Source: Pseudisothecium myosuroides (lineage: Eukaryota; Streptophyta; Bryopsida; Hypnales; Lembophyllaceae). Taken from it: a stretch of DNA of 64,000 nucleotides. A model generated the notes under the pieces. That model made no database searches. It was not told the DNA's origin and was given only the letters and a program-made list of their open reading frames with translations. The stretch lies in NCBI GenBank assembly GCA_951799445.1, contig OX637296.1:10850001-10914000 (forward strand), written 5' to 3'. Below are positions 23,009 to 34,109 of the stretch, in pieces; the first letter of the stretch is position 1; each line of letters starts with the position of its first letter. The translations under genes were made by a program, and so were the position numbers.

Positions 23009-23640
23009 CACCTAAAGTTCCTTGACTACATTTTCACCAAAAACGCTCCAAAATTGCCATTTCTAGTACAAGTACCAAATTTTAGGAAAAAAACATTTTT
23101 GGACACATGCAACCATAGGATCTTGTAGTATGCTGGTTCAAAAAGATGTAGAAAAATTTCAGAAATTTCTACCTAGTGCATTGCAAGATATTAGCAATTG
23201 AATTGACAAAAATCCTTTTATTGCCCTGCAAAAAATCGGGCAACTGCACTTTACAAGGTTACATTTCTATGAAAAATTGTCCAAAATGGTGGTATTTCTT
23301 TGGATTCATTCTTCTAGGCAAGTTGGCTACATTCTTGAAAAATTTAGATCATTTGGAATTGTACAACATATGGGAAAAAATAGTAAGTAGAAAGAAGTAG
23401 AGAATGATTCAAAATATTGAATTGTTAAGAATTTAAGTATAGAATTGAAAAATGCCAATTCCAATGGTTGTAATGTTGTAATAAACAATCTACATCCTAT
23501 GATTTTATTTTTTCAAAAAATATTGAAAATTGAGGACTTCAAAGTTTATTTTAGAGTAGAGAATCCAAAATTGTCCACAAACTAAAACTCCTCATAACTC
23601 ATTAATCAAAAGGGAATGGTTAAAAGTTTTCCAAGTGTAT
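23009..23640. mobile_element. degenerate relative of the TTAA family
   Basis: After TTAA (23005-23008) it starts CACCTAAAGTTCCTTG and then follows the same order of blocks as 16728-17660 (gccatttctagta, 'aggatcttg', 'ttgcaagatatta') at clearly lower identity. The right terminus is not recognisable and the boundary is approximate. Confidence 0.45.
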
Positions 23641-23641
23641 A

Positions 23642-23914
23642 AGGTAGGTACACCCAAAAGGGCACCATTCCTAAAAGCGCCATCTACAATCAGTGTACAT
23701 TTCCAAAATCACTGATGTACGCAGACTGTAGATGGCGCTTTTAGAAACGAACTTTGACCTTTAACAACTTTTGCATACTGTATCCAAATGCTACATTCTT
23801 TGGTGCGTTGGAATGTGCTTTCACTTGCCAACAAGATTGTATGAAAATCTGAACAGCCTAATAGCAGTAACTAGGCACAATATGAATAAGTGGCGCTTTT
23901 GGGTGTACCCACCT
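23642..23914. mobile_element. TA-flanked MITE, AGGTAGGTACACCC family, copy 1
   Basis: Left AGGTAGGTACACCCAAAAG and right CTTTTGGGTGTACCCACCT are inverted, flanked by TA. The interior contains 'cttttgcatac' and 'tttcacttgccaacaag' blocks shared with 24175-24438, 24560-24720, 35500-35745 and 38310-38400. No ORF. Confidence 0.7.
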
Positions 23915-24174
23915 TATGTAAATCTAGAAAATCAATTTCAAATTACGGTCCCTGGAATGCAAATGGGTCTCATTACTGTTGACAGAAACCGAACCTTTCA
24001 GTTTGTTTTGCACTTGAGCAAGTTTGGTTCAGGCGTGTAGCCTTCAACTGTTTTGGAGATTTGGAGCTTTGCAGGTGTTTTAGTCTGAGCCTGTGTAACT
24101 GTGTTGGCCAGGTTGTACACACTGAGTCCTTTCAGCTGCTTGATAATCTTGTTGCGGTAATAAGTTAGACTGTA

Positions 24175-24438
24175 AGGTAGGTATCCTTAAACCGTCACAA
24201 ATTGCTCCTGTGCCTAATTACTACTATTAGACTGTTCAAATTCTTCTATATTCTTATTGGCAAGGGAAAGGAGGTTCCAACGCACCAAAGAACGCAACAT
24301 TTGGATACCGTATGCAAAAGTTATGAAGGAACAAAGTTTGGTTCTAAAAGCGTTTCTTCCACAAAGGTACATAACTGATTTTGGAGATGTATTGAAGATG
24401 GCGCTTTACGTTCAGTGGCGGTTTAAGGAAACCTACCT
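24175..24438. mobile_element. TA-flanked MITE, AGGTAGGTA family, copy 2 (inverse orientation)
   Basis: Ends AGGTAGGTATCCTTAAACCG and CGGTTTAAGGAAACCTACCT, with TA on both sides. The interior is the reverse complement of copy 1 (ggcaagggaaaggaggttcc, gtatgcaaaagttatgaagg). A third, right-truncated copy begins at about 24558 (AGGAAGGTGGGTACCCCAAA) and stops near 24725 at a G-rich stretch. Confidence 0.7.
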
Positions 24439-24941
24439 TATAAGGCTCAAGAAGGTTATCAGTCATAATTTCATGTCATCTCATCAAAAATTGATCAAGG
24501 TTCACATTAAGTTAAAAGTCAGAATTATGGGGTTTCAAACTCTTTTGACAAACCAATAAGGAAGGTGGGTACCCCAAAACCACCACTTTGGGCTCGTGTG
24601 CCGAGTTACTATTACTAGACTGGTCAGATTTTCATTGATTTTCTTGTTTGCAAGGGAAAGGAGGTTCCAACGCACTGAAGAACATGACATTTGAATACGG
24701 TATGCAAAAGTTATGAAGAGTTGGAGGGGGGGGGAGGAGCGCAGTGAAGAGCGGAGAGAGAGAGGCCGGCAACGGCGCTTTTCCTTAGCTTCAATCGATG
24801 AGGGTTCCACCGCGTTTATAGGGCACTGTGCAGATTAAGTTCCTTCAGCTGTGTTCAAGGCTCACCTTGCAATTGATAGGCGGTCCCACCAAAACCGCTC
24901 ATCCAGTTGAAAGAACCAGTGATAGTACCCTAACCCCAAAC

Positions 24942-25118
24942 ATGGCTAATCGTGATTACCGAGCTACTCTACAACAACAACCAGTGCAAAGAGAGATTAG
25001 CGTAAACGCGTGGCTGCACAAGAGGCCCGAAGCTGGAGGCTACCGAGGAGCTAGCGAGCAATGGAATTATAGGGCAGCTGCCAACAACCAGCGCACTACC
25101 AGACAAGCAGAGGTGTAG
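24942..25118 (+). CDS. small ORF of unknown function in a GC-rich island
   Basis: ATG at 24942 gives 58 residues beginning MANRDYRATLQQQPVQREIS, rich in Arg, Gln, Asn and Ala, ending in TAG. It sits in a compositionally distinct island (about 24730-25400) surrounded by AT-rich repeats, which suggests a captured gene fragment rather than a resident gene. No domain recognised. No introns can be argued. Could be a chance ORF. Confidence 0.25.
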   Translation: MANRDYRATLQQQPVQREISVNAWLHKRPEAGGYRGASEQWNYRAAANNQRTTRQAEV

Positions 25119-26159
25119 GGTGAACCGCTTTTACCAGGGACGTTCAGAAACCATGCGGGATTGTTATTGCGCCAACGTCACGTCGTCCCAGTTGCAGCAT
25201 TCAACGGCTCCACAATACGGCAACAGGAGGAATATTTTAAAAAACGAGTGGTGATCGCGAGTTGGTCAGGCGATGCATCACCAAGCCCCATGTTAGACAC
25301 CTGACTACAAGAACTTAGACGTGTTATGAGAGTCAATGCCATTCAGCAGGCGTGAGAGGCTGGTTGTGGTTACGCTTATATTAAGCTGGGTCAAACCACA
25401 CTCAAAGGTACCATTGGGATTACTTTTTTAGGACTAGGTATAGAATCCTTTTTTGAACTTTTAAAGTTATAAATTACTTTGATCTTGTCATTAAAAATTT
25501 TTTTTTATTGGATGAATAGTATTGCAATAAGCCTCTTTAATAAGTTGGAGAATTTTTTTTATGGGTAAAATCCTTTAAAAGAAGTAAATCACCAATTTTA
25601 AGGCTAAATTTAGTGTCTTTTTTACAATATAGCACTTAAAAAGGATATTTTTATCCAAATTTTTTACACTTCTCAAGTATACAACTATTAAAAAGGATTT
25701 TTAGTGATTAAATCTTAAAAACAAAATAGTGTAATTTTTAATTAATTGATTGATTATTTAAAAATTATTAATTTATTCTAAAAACAAAATTAAACATTCA
25801 ATTTCAAAAATAGCTTACGTAGCGCCCTTGACGTGAATAATATATACATTTTTTGTTTTGACACATTCATCATTTGGATTCTTTTATATATTGAAAAGGA
25901 CGTTCATATATTTTTACTTCTGAATATTATAGGAAATAGAAAAATATTCAAATTATAGCAAAAGAGTCCTTTTCTACTATATCATATGATTATATATACA
26001 CATGATTTTTTTGGATTCAATCACATTGTTATTCATTAAAAATTAGACTCCTTTTTGTCCATTGAAAAATTTGACAAGCTGACACTGGAACTTCAATTGG
26101 ACCTCTAGTAAAGAATTTTTGATTTTATGATGAATAAAAAATAGGAATCTTAACAAGAC

Positions 26160-26940
26160 TTTCAATCTTCTTTTCAAATGCCAAATCTAAAAAGTTGGTC
26201 ACCAAAAAAATATGAGGTGAAAGGACCTAACACGCATAACCCCAATCAATTTACGGCTTCTCAAAATCTACTCTACAATTTTTTTAAATGAATTTCTAAT
26301 GTGAAATTTTCTCCAACAAATAGTGTATTTGAGGCTCATTTCCAAGAGCCCTCAATAGTACTGAAAGTCAAGATTACAATGGGTACCCTTGCACAAAATC
26401 TTGAATAAAAAAAATCATAATCAATCATTTTCAAAATCAGATTTTTGATGCTAAAACTAAACTTCAAAAAGAACTTTACAAAAATATAAACTACTAAAAA
26501 TAGCAACTTGATTTAGGTTTTCTTTAACCCCTAAATGCCCAAGGCACCCAAATATGGTGTTGAAGAAACTTTGAAGTTAAATAAAACCTCACCAAATTGC
26601 TATTTTTAGTAGTTTATATTTTTGAAAGATTCTTTTTGAAGTCAAGTTTTAGCATCAAAAATCCAATTTTGAAAATGAATGATTATGATTTTCCTATTCA
26701 AGGTTTTGTGCAAAGGCATCCATTGCAATCTTGACTTTTCGTAGTGTTGAGGGCTCTTGGAAATGAGCCTCAAATACACTAGATCTTGGAGAAAAAATCA
26801 CACTAGAAATCTATTTAAAAAAAATTGTAGAATAGATTTTGAAAAGTCATAAATTGATTGGGGTTATATTTGTTAGGCCCTTCAACCTCATATTTTTTTG
26901 GTCTTCAACTTTTTAGATTTGAGATGCAAAAAGAGAGCTC
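26160..26940. repeat. large palindrome (two ~365-bp inverted arms)
   Basis: Left arm about 26160-26524 and right arm about 26572-26940 are reverse complements with scattered differences. Matching points include aaatataaactactaaaaat / atttttagtagtttatattt and gaggctcatttccaagagcc / ggctcttggaaatgagcctc. The ~47-bp centre contains the left terminus of the TTAA element at 26528. The right arm belongs to that element; the left arm is an inverted partial copy outside it. Confidence 0.75.
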
Positions 26941-27165
26941 AAAGATTTTCATAGTTTTAACACCTTGATGATCAAACATTATAATCTTTCAATCCTTAAA
27001 TGATATTGTTGTGTTTTCTTTTCCTATGCGATCTCTAACATGTCTAGTTTGAATTTGTACGGTTACAATTCAAAAAAAATTGATTCAACTTATCAAAATG
27101 TTGGCTTTTTGTTCAATTTAGAGCAAATTCCAAGAGGCTCAAAACAGGCCTTGGGCATTTAGGGG
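26528..27165. mobile_element. TTAA-flanked element, CCCCTAAATGCCC type
   Basis: An 18-bp perfect inverted terminus, CCCCTAAATGCCCAAGGC / GCCTTGGGCATTTAGGGG, flanked by TTAA at 26524-26527 and 27166-27169. The interior differs from the 933-bp family, so this is a second TTAA subfamily. A further right-end remnant (GGGCATTTAGGGAT...GGGGTTAA) lies just after it at about 27218-27247. No ORF. 27250-27780 holds only short open frames of no evident meaning. Confidence 0.75.
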
Positions 27166-27780
27166 TTAACTTCAAAGTATTTGTCGACACCATAATTTGG
27201 TGCCTCGCATAATTTGGTGCCTCGGGCATTTAGGGATTACGGGGTTAATTGTCAAAGTAAACACAAGTGTCCGTCTTTGTGGCTTCAACTGACACACTCT
27301 CCAATTGGAATTAGATAAATTAAGGTTCATGTTGACATTGCATGTATGTTGACTTCCACAAGCATTTCCCAGAAAAACTCAATGGAGACACGGAAGGTAA
27401 ACATGATTGAGAATAACGACGGACTTTTTTTTTTTTACACAAATGGTGAAACGGAATAACGACGGACTTCGTGGCTTGCTGTGCTTGAGAAGGATCCAAT
27501 TTTTCTTCATCTGTCATCAATGCCTACCCAAAAGAGCAAACCAATGCGTATGGGAATCAAAGAGTGGTTTCAAATTTTCAATGATGGCGACATACTGTAC
27601 CTTCCAAATGCACAGGAGTGTTATGTACGTCTTCAAAAACGATGGTATCTCAAATGCCCTTAGAGCATTGCCACGGCTGCACGCAAAGTGGCGCAAATCC
27701 AAGGAGTGGCCGGGCTCATATATTCCCTCACAGCACGCACGGCGAGGGTCCAAAAAATGGACGGGCACGGCCAAACTTAA

Positions 27781-28716
27781 CCCCTAAAGGTCTAAGGGTC
27801 TTTTTTCTGCCAAAAAACACTGAAAACTGCCATTTCTATAGCAAAAAGTTAAAAAAAGTTAAAATTGTTTTTTTTTCCACATCTAACCGTAGGATCTTAC
27901 ACCTAATTGGTATGAGAATGTGTGGAAAAAATTTCAGAATTTTTGGCCGCACAGATTGCAAGATATCTGCGTTTAAAGTGGAAAAAACAAGTTTTTCAGC
28001 ACATTGCGGGACCAGATTTTTTGTCTTTAAACATTTTTAACTTAAAATTTTTGCACTACAGCGTTTTGAGCTTTAAATTTTTATAGTGGAGAATTGAGTT
28101 GAGAGTCTGGGAAAAAAAAAGAAACTCAAAAAAACTTAATTTTCATCCTTAAAAAAATTGTTAAGTAGAAGTAGGTATGAGATAGAAGGAAAATCTAAAC
28201 TATTAATATCTCTTAGATGGAATTAAAATGCACTAATCCCAATGGTGAGATTGTTCTAGCAAGTAAACTAAACCATGCCAAAAAAAAAAATTTGAAAAAT
28301 TTGAAAAATTGCATTCAGAAATGAGTCCTACAAGTTATTTTTTTCAAGAAGATGCTCAAACTGCCCGAAAAACAAGAATGTCCATAACTTTCTCATAACA
28401 TATCCAAATGAAATGAATCAAAGCTTTCTAGATAGGCAAAAATATTATCTATCAGGAAAAAAATATTTAAAAAAAAATTCAAATTTTTGTCCATTTTTTT
28501 TCTGCTGCCCGAGCTGCCCGCCGTCCCCTGTTTTGAGCTTATTTGGTCATAACTTTTTTTCCCGGGCACCGATTGAGAAAAAAATTATATTCCCACAAAG
28601 CTCATCAGTTTTTCTATCTCCAAAAAAAATTTCAAAAAATCAGAACACAATTTCAGCCCGTAGGTACCTGCCCGAAAACGCATTTGTCCCCCGAAGGGAC
28701 AACGGGCTTTTAGGGG
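27781..28716. mobile_element. TTAA-flanked piggyBac-like non-autonomous element, copy 2
   Basis: Starts CCCCTAAAGGTCTAAGG and ends GGGCTTTTAGGGG, flanked by TTAA (27777-27780 and 28717-28720). It is collinear with 16728-17660 (936 versus 933 bp) and much closer to it than to the copy at 55884. Open frames inside are AT-run artefacts. Confidence 0.75.
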
Positions 28717-29079
28717 TTAATGAGTACATGGTGAAATTGTGTGTCTTGCCCACGGCTCGGTATGGGACGCTTTTGTCATTGTTCACAAGTTTTGAGGTCA
28801 TTTTTTTAATAAAGAATGCTTTTGCGTGTCGGTGCTCGAGAGATGGCGCTCTTGGGGCCGTATAGACCGGTTCCCTGTGTTCTCATCCCGTTTTGCCATG
28901 GGGCACAAACAAAACAAATGGACCTGGCTCATTCAGTCCACACTTCAATTGGGCCTGGCCGTTCCATCTTCCCCATCTCAGGCGTGGGGATGCTCTTACA
29001 CAAACAGTCTGATACAAAAACACTAGCCAACTGTTTTCAGCTATTGGTCATACATTCAACTCATAAAGCCCAATGTGTA

Positions 29080-29342
29080 AGGTAGGAGGTTCATAAATGG
29101 ACCATCTAAGGTTTGGAATTGAATTTGAAGGAAGCTAAACATCTTGAAAAAAAATTCAATAAATTTTCTTTGAAAGACAAGTGGAATTGACATCTAACCC
29201 AAGTCGTTCATATTTTTTGGACCTTTGTGGAATTAGTTACAAATTTTTGAAGTTGGAAAAAAGTGGTCATTTGTGGTCATCAAAAGCGACCACCTCCTGA
29301 AATGTGCATAGCTAGTACATTAAAGAAATGAAAATCCTACCT
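29080..29342. mobile_element. TA-flanked MITE with AGGTAGGAGG/CCTACCT ends
   Basis: AGGTAGGAGGTTCATAAATG at the left and a shorter inverse (ATCCTACCT) at the right, with TA on each side. The interior block 'catattttttggacc' plus 'ggaattagttacaaattttt' recurs at 45365-45405, within a degraded relative (about 45280-45480). 263 bp, no ORF. 29345-31430 beyond it holds no supported gene. Confidence 0.6.
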
Positions 29343-31431
29343 TATCTCTGCTGTGGAATGCTCTTCAGCTCACGTAAAGACCCGACAACGACTTTATTGA
29401 AGGAGCGGATGGCGCCTTACCCAACGTGTCAGACCGCCTCATGATGAGAAGCCGGAGAGAAACGACGCAGAAAGGTGTGAGTGATAAAGAAAACCAATAA
29501 AGAAATACTTTGGTAAAAGAAATAGTCGTTGCTACGTCTTTACGCCAGGCAACAATCTTGTGGGAAGGCCTTATGCAAATGAGGTACTCCAATTTGCTCA
29601 TCAGACGACCAAGCTGTAGTGATTAGGTGGTTGCATGGTAGTTGTGGACTAGTGCATGTGGGAATGAACAACAAAGAACCCCTAGATGATTTTTTCCATA
29701 GCAATCTGATCAAGAAATGATCAAATTTGCAATTTTTGGTGAGTTCTTTGAGAATCAATATGGCGCTTTGGGCCATCACTTGACATTCTCATATCTTTTT
29801 TTCTACATCTCAACATGATTTGAAAAAAATTACACACCAAAATCATGATAACATGTACCAATGGGAAAAAACTTAGAGTTCTTGGAGCACTTTTGAGCAT
29901 TTTGATTTTAGCGTATGTACAAAGTACCGCCTAACCAAACATCTTTCATCAATCTTGTCAACAATGGCATTTTTCAAAAATTGTGTGATTTCAAAGATCT
30001 TTTTTCCGTAAGAAAGCTACAAAAGTTTTCTTTCATTCCAAGGGTAGCGATCATCAAAATTATTCCACAAGAATGAGGAATTATACTTGTTACAAGAGCT
30101 AGTCAAAAAAACTAAGAGCTATGTTCAAATACCCTTGGTCCTTCAGGGATTAAATCCCGAAAGGACGGTTTTGGACCACAAAAATGAACAACAAAATCAG
30201 CTTACACTCTGTTTGGTCCTATATTTTGGCTATTTGTTCTTAAAATCTTTATTTTTGCAACACCTTTTTATAATTTTTAAAAAACCCATGTAAAGTTTGA
30301 ATTTTTCCAATTGCAACATTATTTTTTTATTGCTTGTGTACCATTGAAATTTATTCCTACATTTTTTAGATAGTATTATCATAATGCACTAGTCATTATG
30401 CCTACAATGGGATACACTTAATAGTGAAATTAGATCACCACTCACTAATTTCTTGACATTTTACAATATAAAAACATTTATTATTACCATACATGGATAT
30501 AGTAGTTTTAATTAACCTCAAACTATATGTGTCACATGGATTGGTGCACTAGTTTAGGGCCCAATTGAGAGAGTTGCATGCACTTCCATGGCTCCATGTA
30601 GACAAGTGGTGAGTTATGAGTAACTCTTCTAGATAAGGGAATCTAATTGTTAATGCAACCTAATTTCTCTAATATTCTATATAAGGTAGAAACATCCTAA
30701 AGTGTCCCTGCTCCCATTCTTGTATCCTAGAGTAATACTAAATATGTCCCTAGGCTTTCATTCATGTGTCCTTCAAATGCTTTACTCTGATTTGTTGACT
30801 ACTAGTTTTTACAGATTTTAGTTTAGGGACCACCTATGTGAAAGTTTTAGTGATTTAGGGAACTGATACTTTGAAAAATCATAGAAATTACGTAGCACAT
30901 TTGAAAAATATAATTTTTTTTTGGTAAATATTTGAATATCTGTGATTTTCACTTGCTAATACTATAAAAATATTACTTTTAGGAAAAGATGTCTCCAACT
31001 ATGCTGAATTGCTTATATTCACGGTTTTGGGTGTTTCCATCATAGTTTACCTTACGTGTTGCAAGAAATCTGACTAAGTTATAAGAGTTTCTTCCCACCA
31101 CATTGAGAGATGCTGCACGTTGCTGGATACCATAAACCAATTGTTGGACGCATGAAGCCCTACAGTACAAATTTCCACCCTTGGATCGAGTAACATGCAG
31201 CGCTGTCTGTTACAAATTTCTACTGTACAGTATTCGAGAACTGACACAAATACAGTAGGTATGAACTGTACAGTACCAGATCACAGATATTATTAAAGAT
31301 ATTATTAGATATCTACAGTACCCAATTTGTCGCAGCGAATAAATGGGAAAATATAATGCGTAGATTACTGCACAGTTGCAGATCACAGTAATATAATAAT
31401 ATGGACATGGCAGCTACAGTAAAATAATCCC

Positions 31432-32005
31432 GAAAGAATATTCTACTCATGAGGGTGATAATCTCGCCTGGTTATTACAACGATTCAAAGCTCAGCCCAA
31501 ATCCATTCATGTTCGATCTAAATTGCAAATCCTCTGATTGCAGAGGATTCGAGAGGCAATCGAGCTAGCTTACAGTCTACAAGAAATTCTGAGAGAAATG
31601 AAAACAAGTTCTCATGCAACACTGTTGCATACCTCCACTCTCTGGCAATTTCCAAAACGGATAAAAATGAGGAAAGAGAGTGATGCACAGCTCCAATCAT
31701 AGTAAACTAATGATGTCCACGTGGCGGAAAAATCACGACGGAATACTCTACTCATTTACGTGCCGGGATACGACGACACAAAAGTGAATTAGTCGGAATA
31801 AATACTGATTCAATATGCAGGATTAACCTCAAATTACAAATCCTCCGTTTACAGAGGATTCCGGAGACGAGCTTGATTGCAACCTCCCGTCTACTAATAT
31901 CAGTACAGAGAGCACCCTCGTACGCCTCCAGGCTCCGTTGCATCAAAAACGACGGAAAGGAGAAGTGGACTTAATAATGCACAGCTACAATCACAGTAAA
32001 AAAAC
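31432..32005. repeat. diverged tandem duplication in the 3' flank of the LEA gene
   Basis: Two roughly 280-300-bp halves (31432-31712 and 31734-32005) share 'tactctactcat', 'attrcaaatcctc', 'cagaggatt', 'gatgcacagct' and 'caatcayagtaaa' in the same order. The array lies just beyond the LEA stop codon and probably forms part of its 3' UTR or terminator region. A perfect CCACGTGG G-box occurs between the halves at 31717-31724. No reading frame of interest. Confidence 0.55.
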
Positions 32006-32044
32006 CTACCAATATGCACAGACGGCATCTACAACCGCAACAAC

Positions 32045-33783
32045 CTAATCCTTCGTTACGCTTTCACCCGGAGCATTCACAGAATCCTGAATAACATGCG
32101 AAGCCTCTCCAAGAATGTTCTGGAACCCACCCAGCACGCCCTTAGTCTTGTCCTCCGCGCTCTTGCCTTCGTACTCGTTACCCGTTTTGTCTCGAATCGC
32201 TCCCCCAGTTTCGTCCGCTTTCTCCATCGTGGCGCCGAACAAATGTCCGGCTGTATCCCTCACCTGCCCGGCCTTCTGCGTAATGACATTCCCTAAACCG
32301 CCCGCACTGTCTTGCACGGAGCCAGCAAACTCCCCGGCCTTGTCCTTGGTGCCTCCCAGAGCCTTCCCCGCTTCGTCCTTCGCTTCATCCACGCGCTGTT
32401 GCTGTGCGCCTGCAGCTCGGCCTGCCTCGCCCTTGATGTCACCCGCGGCGTCGCTAACCGTGTCTGCGGCTTCTCTGGTTTTGGAAGAGACGTCGTCCTT
32501 GGTCTCGCGCGCCTTCTCGCCGGCGTCGTTCGCGGCCTTTCCGATGGTGTCCTTGGTGTCCCCAGCTTTGGAGGAGACGTAATCCGAGGTTTCATCAGCC
32601 TTCTCGCCGGCTCTGTTCGTGGCGTCGTCGAGGGAGCCTTTCGTCTCGTCCGCTTTCCCGGAAGCGAAATCCCCGGCTTCCTGCGCCTTGTCACCGGCCT
32701 TGTTCTTGGCGTCGCCAAGAGAGTCTTTAGTCTCATCAGCCTTGCCGCCGAAGAAATCCCCAGTTTCCTGCGCCTTGTCACCGGCCTTGTTCGTGGCATC
32801 GCCGAGGGAGTCTTTAGCCTCGTCCGCTTTGTCGGAAGCGAAGTCCCCGGTTTCCTGCGCCTTGTCGCCGGCTCTGTTCGTGGCGTCGTCGAGGGAGTCC
32901 TTCGTCTCGTCCGCTTTATCGGAAGCGAAATCCCCAGCTTCCTGCGCCTTGTCACCGGCCTTGTTCTTGGCATCGTCGAGGGAGTCCTTAGTCTCGTCCG
33001 CTTTCCCGGAAGCAAAATCCCCGGCTTCCTGCGCCTTGTCACCGGCCTTGTTCTTGGAATCGCCGAGGAAGTCTTTAGTCTCGTCCGCTTTCTCTGAAGC
33101 GAAATCGCCGGCTTCCTGCCCCTTGTCGCCGGCTCTGTTCGTGGCGTCGTCGAGGGAGTCTTTCGTCTCGTCCGCTTTCCCGGAAGCAAAATCCCCGGCT
33201 TCCTGCGCCTTGTCACCGGCCTTGTTCTTGGCATCACCAAAGGAGTCTTTCGCCTCGTCCGCTTTCTCTGAAGCGAAATCCCCGGCTTCCTGCGCCTTGT
33301 CACCGGCCTTGTTCACGCCATCGTCGGCCGTCGGAAGCTTGTCTGTCGTGAACGCATCTGTGTCAATGCTCTGCACAATATCCTTCTCCGACTCCTGAGC
33401 ACATCAACAACGTACAAAATCAGTAGCTCATTCAAGAATGCGACTAGCTGCACCACATCGTTGAGCAGAACTTCCATGTACCCATGAAATTAAAACGGCC
33501 ACTCTCAACTGAATCTCAGCGTGAACTGAAAAATGCAAACTCCAGAAACCACCCAAAGCAAAATTCATGAAGAGGGCATGAGAAATGCAAACTCCAGAAA
33601 CAATCCAAAGCAAAATCCATGAAGAGGGCATGAGCTCACATCGAAATGCAAACTCCAGAAACAATCCAAAGCAAAATTCATTAAGAGGGCATGATCTCAC
33701 ATCGAAATGCAAACTCCAGAAACAATCCAAAGCAAAATTCATGAAGTCAGAGGGCATGAGCTCACATCGAATCCTGACGCCAT
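32045..33783 (-). CDS. late embryogenesis abundant protein, group 3 (LEA_4-like), two exons
   Basis: Stress or desiccation protein of the intrinsically disordered, amphipathic-helix-on-drying class. It probably protects membranes and proteins, with no catalytic role. Exon 2 is 33394-32045 and opens with ESEKDIVQSIDTDAF. An in-frame TGA lies just upstream and there is no ATG, so a first exon is required. Exon 1, 33783-33766, encodes MASGFD in a good start context and joins in phase (donor gtgagc, acceptor gtgctcag, 371-bp intron). Total about 455 residues. Eight near-identical 29-residue repeats (consensus start NKAGDKAQEAGDFAS, then KADETKDSLDDA) occupy 33313-32618, with two degenerate ones after. 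The C-terminal part, with KAGQVRDTAGHLFGATMEKA and ILGEASHVIQDSVNAPGE, is non-repetitive. Lys, Glu, Asp and Ala dominate and Cys is absent, as in group 3 LEA proteins. No signal peptide. Confidence 0.85.
32618..33313 (-). repeat. 87-bp tandem repeat inside the LEA coding region (8 units)
   Basis: Eight in-frame 87-bp units, each encoding 29 residues that start with N(K/R)AGDK. Variation is concentrated at a few positions (FAS-E/G/D-K, DDA-T/K, FFGG in unit 7). High identity between units implies recent unequal crossover or gene conversion. The repeats keep long open frames on both strands, which creates several spurious overlapping ORFs. Confidence 0.85.
33531..33770 (-). repeat. ~60-bp tandem repeat in the LEA intron, duplicating the splice donor
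   Basis: Four units sharing 'aaatgcaaactccagaaac', 'aatccaaagcaaaattcat' and 'agggcatgag'. On the coding strand the unit next to exon 1 begins CGATGTGAGCTCATGCCC, which includes the donor. Two further units repeat CGATGTGAG..CATGCCC and so carry copies of the donor context deeper in the intron. The fourth lacks it. Confidence 0.75.
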
Positions 33784-34065
33784 CGCTGCGAATCCTCGGC
33801 TGGGTACTACTGGAATTTAGCAGCTCAGTGACTGCAGAAAGATCTGTAGCTAGCGTTGCAAATGCAAAATTGAACAAAACAGAGTGTAAATAAATTCAGT
33901 GGCAAAATTGAGAGAGACTGTACTGTAGTGCAGGGATTGTGGGCAAGATGGAATCCGATTGCAAGATGGGAGAGAGACGGTCATGGGCCGGTGGTATTAA
34001 GCATGCTGACTGGCACGATGTACGTCCACGATGCAGCCACCTGGAGGAGGGCATGCTCAGGGGAC

Positions 34066-34109
34066 GCCACGTTGCTTTTCTGTCGCCGTGGCAGAAGGGG
34101 GAGACACGT
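34066..34109 (-). promoter_or_regulatory. two ABRE motifs upstream of the LEA gene
   Basis: On the LEA coding strand, ACGTGTC lies at 34109-34103 and ACGTGGC at 34072-34066. Both fit the ABA-response element core ACGTG(G/T)C, about 285-325 bp before the ATG. Paired ABREs are the usual arrangement for ABA- and drought-induced LEA genes (bZIP AREB/ABI5 targets). No convincing TATA box was found; an AT-rich stretch near 33885-33897 is a weak candidate. Confidence 0.45.

Noticed and set aside
28413..28865. Open frame of 150 codons
   Set aside because: It runs through the 3' end of a TTAA element into flanking DNA; the residues are A/T-run artefacts.
30140..30185. Two TTAA-type termini back to back (CCTTCAGGGATTAAATCCCGAAAGG region)
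   Set aside because: Looks like abutting element ends, but neither partner terminus could be found, so no element is called.
32293..33398. Long open frames on both strands over the LEA gene (for example 32312-33097, 32619-33398 and 33303-32293)
   Set aside because: They exist because the 87-bp unit is a multiple of three and keeps all frames open. Their composition (SSAF, RRRK strings) is that of shadow frames, and the coding frame matches a known LEA type.
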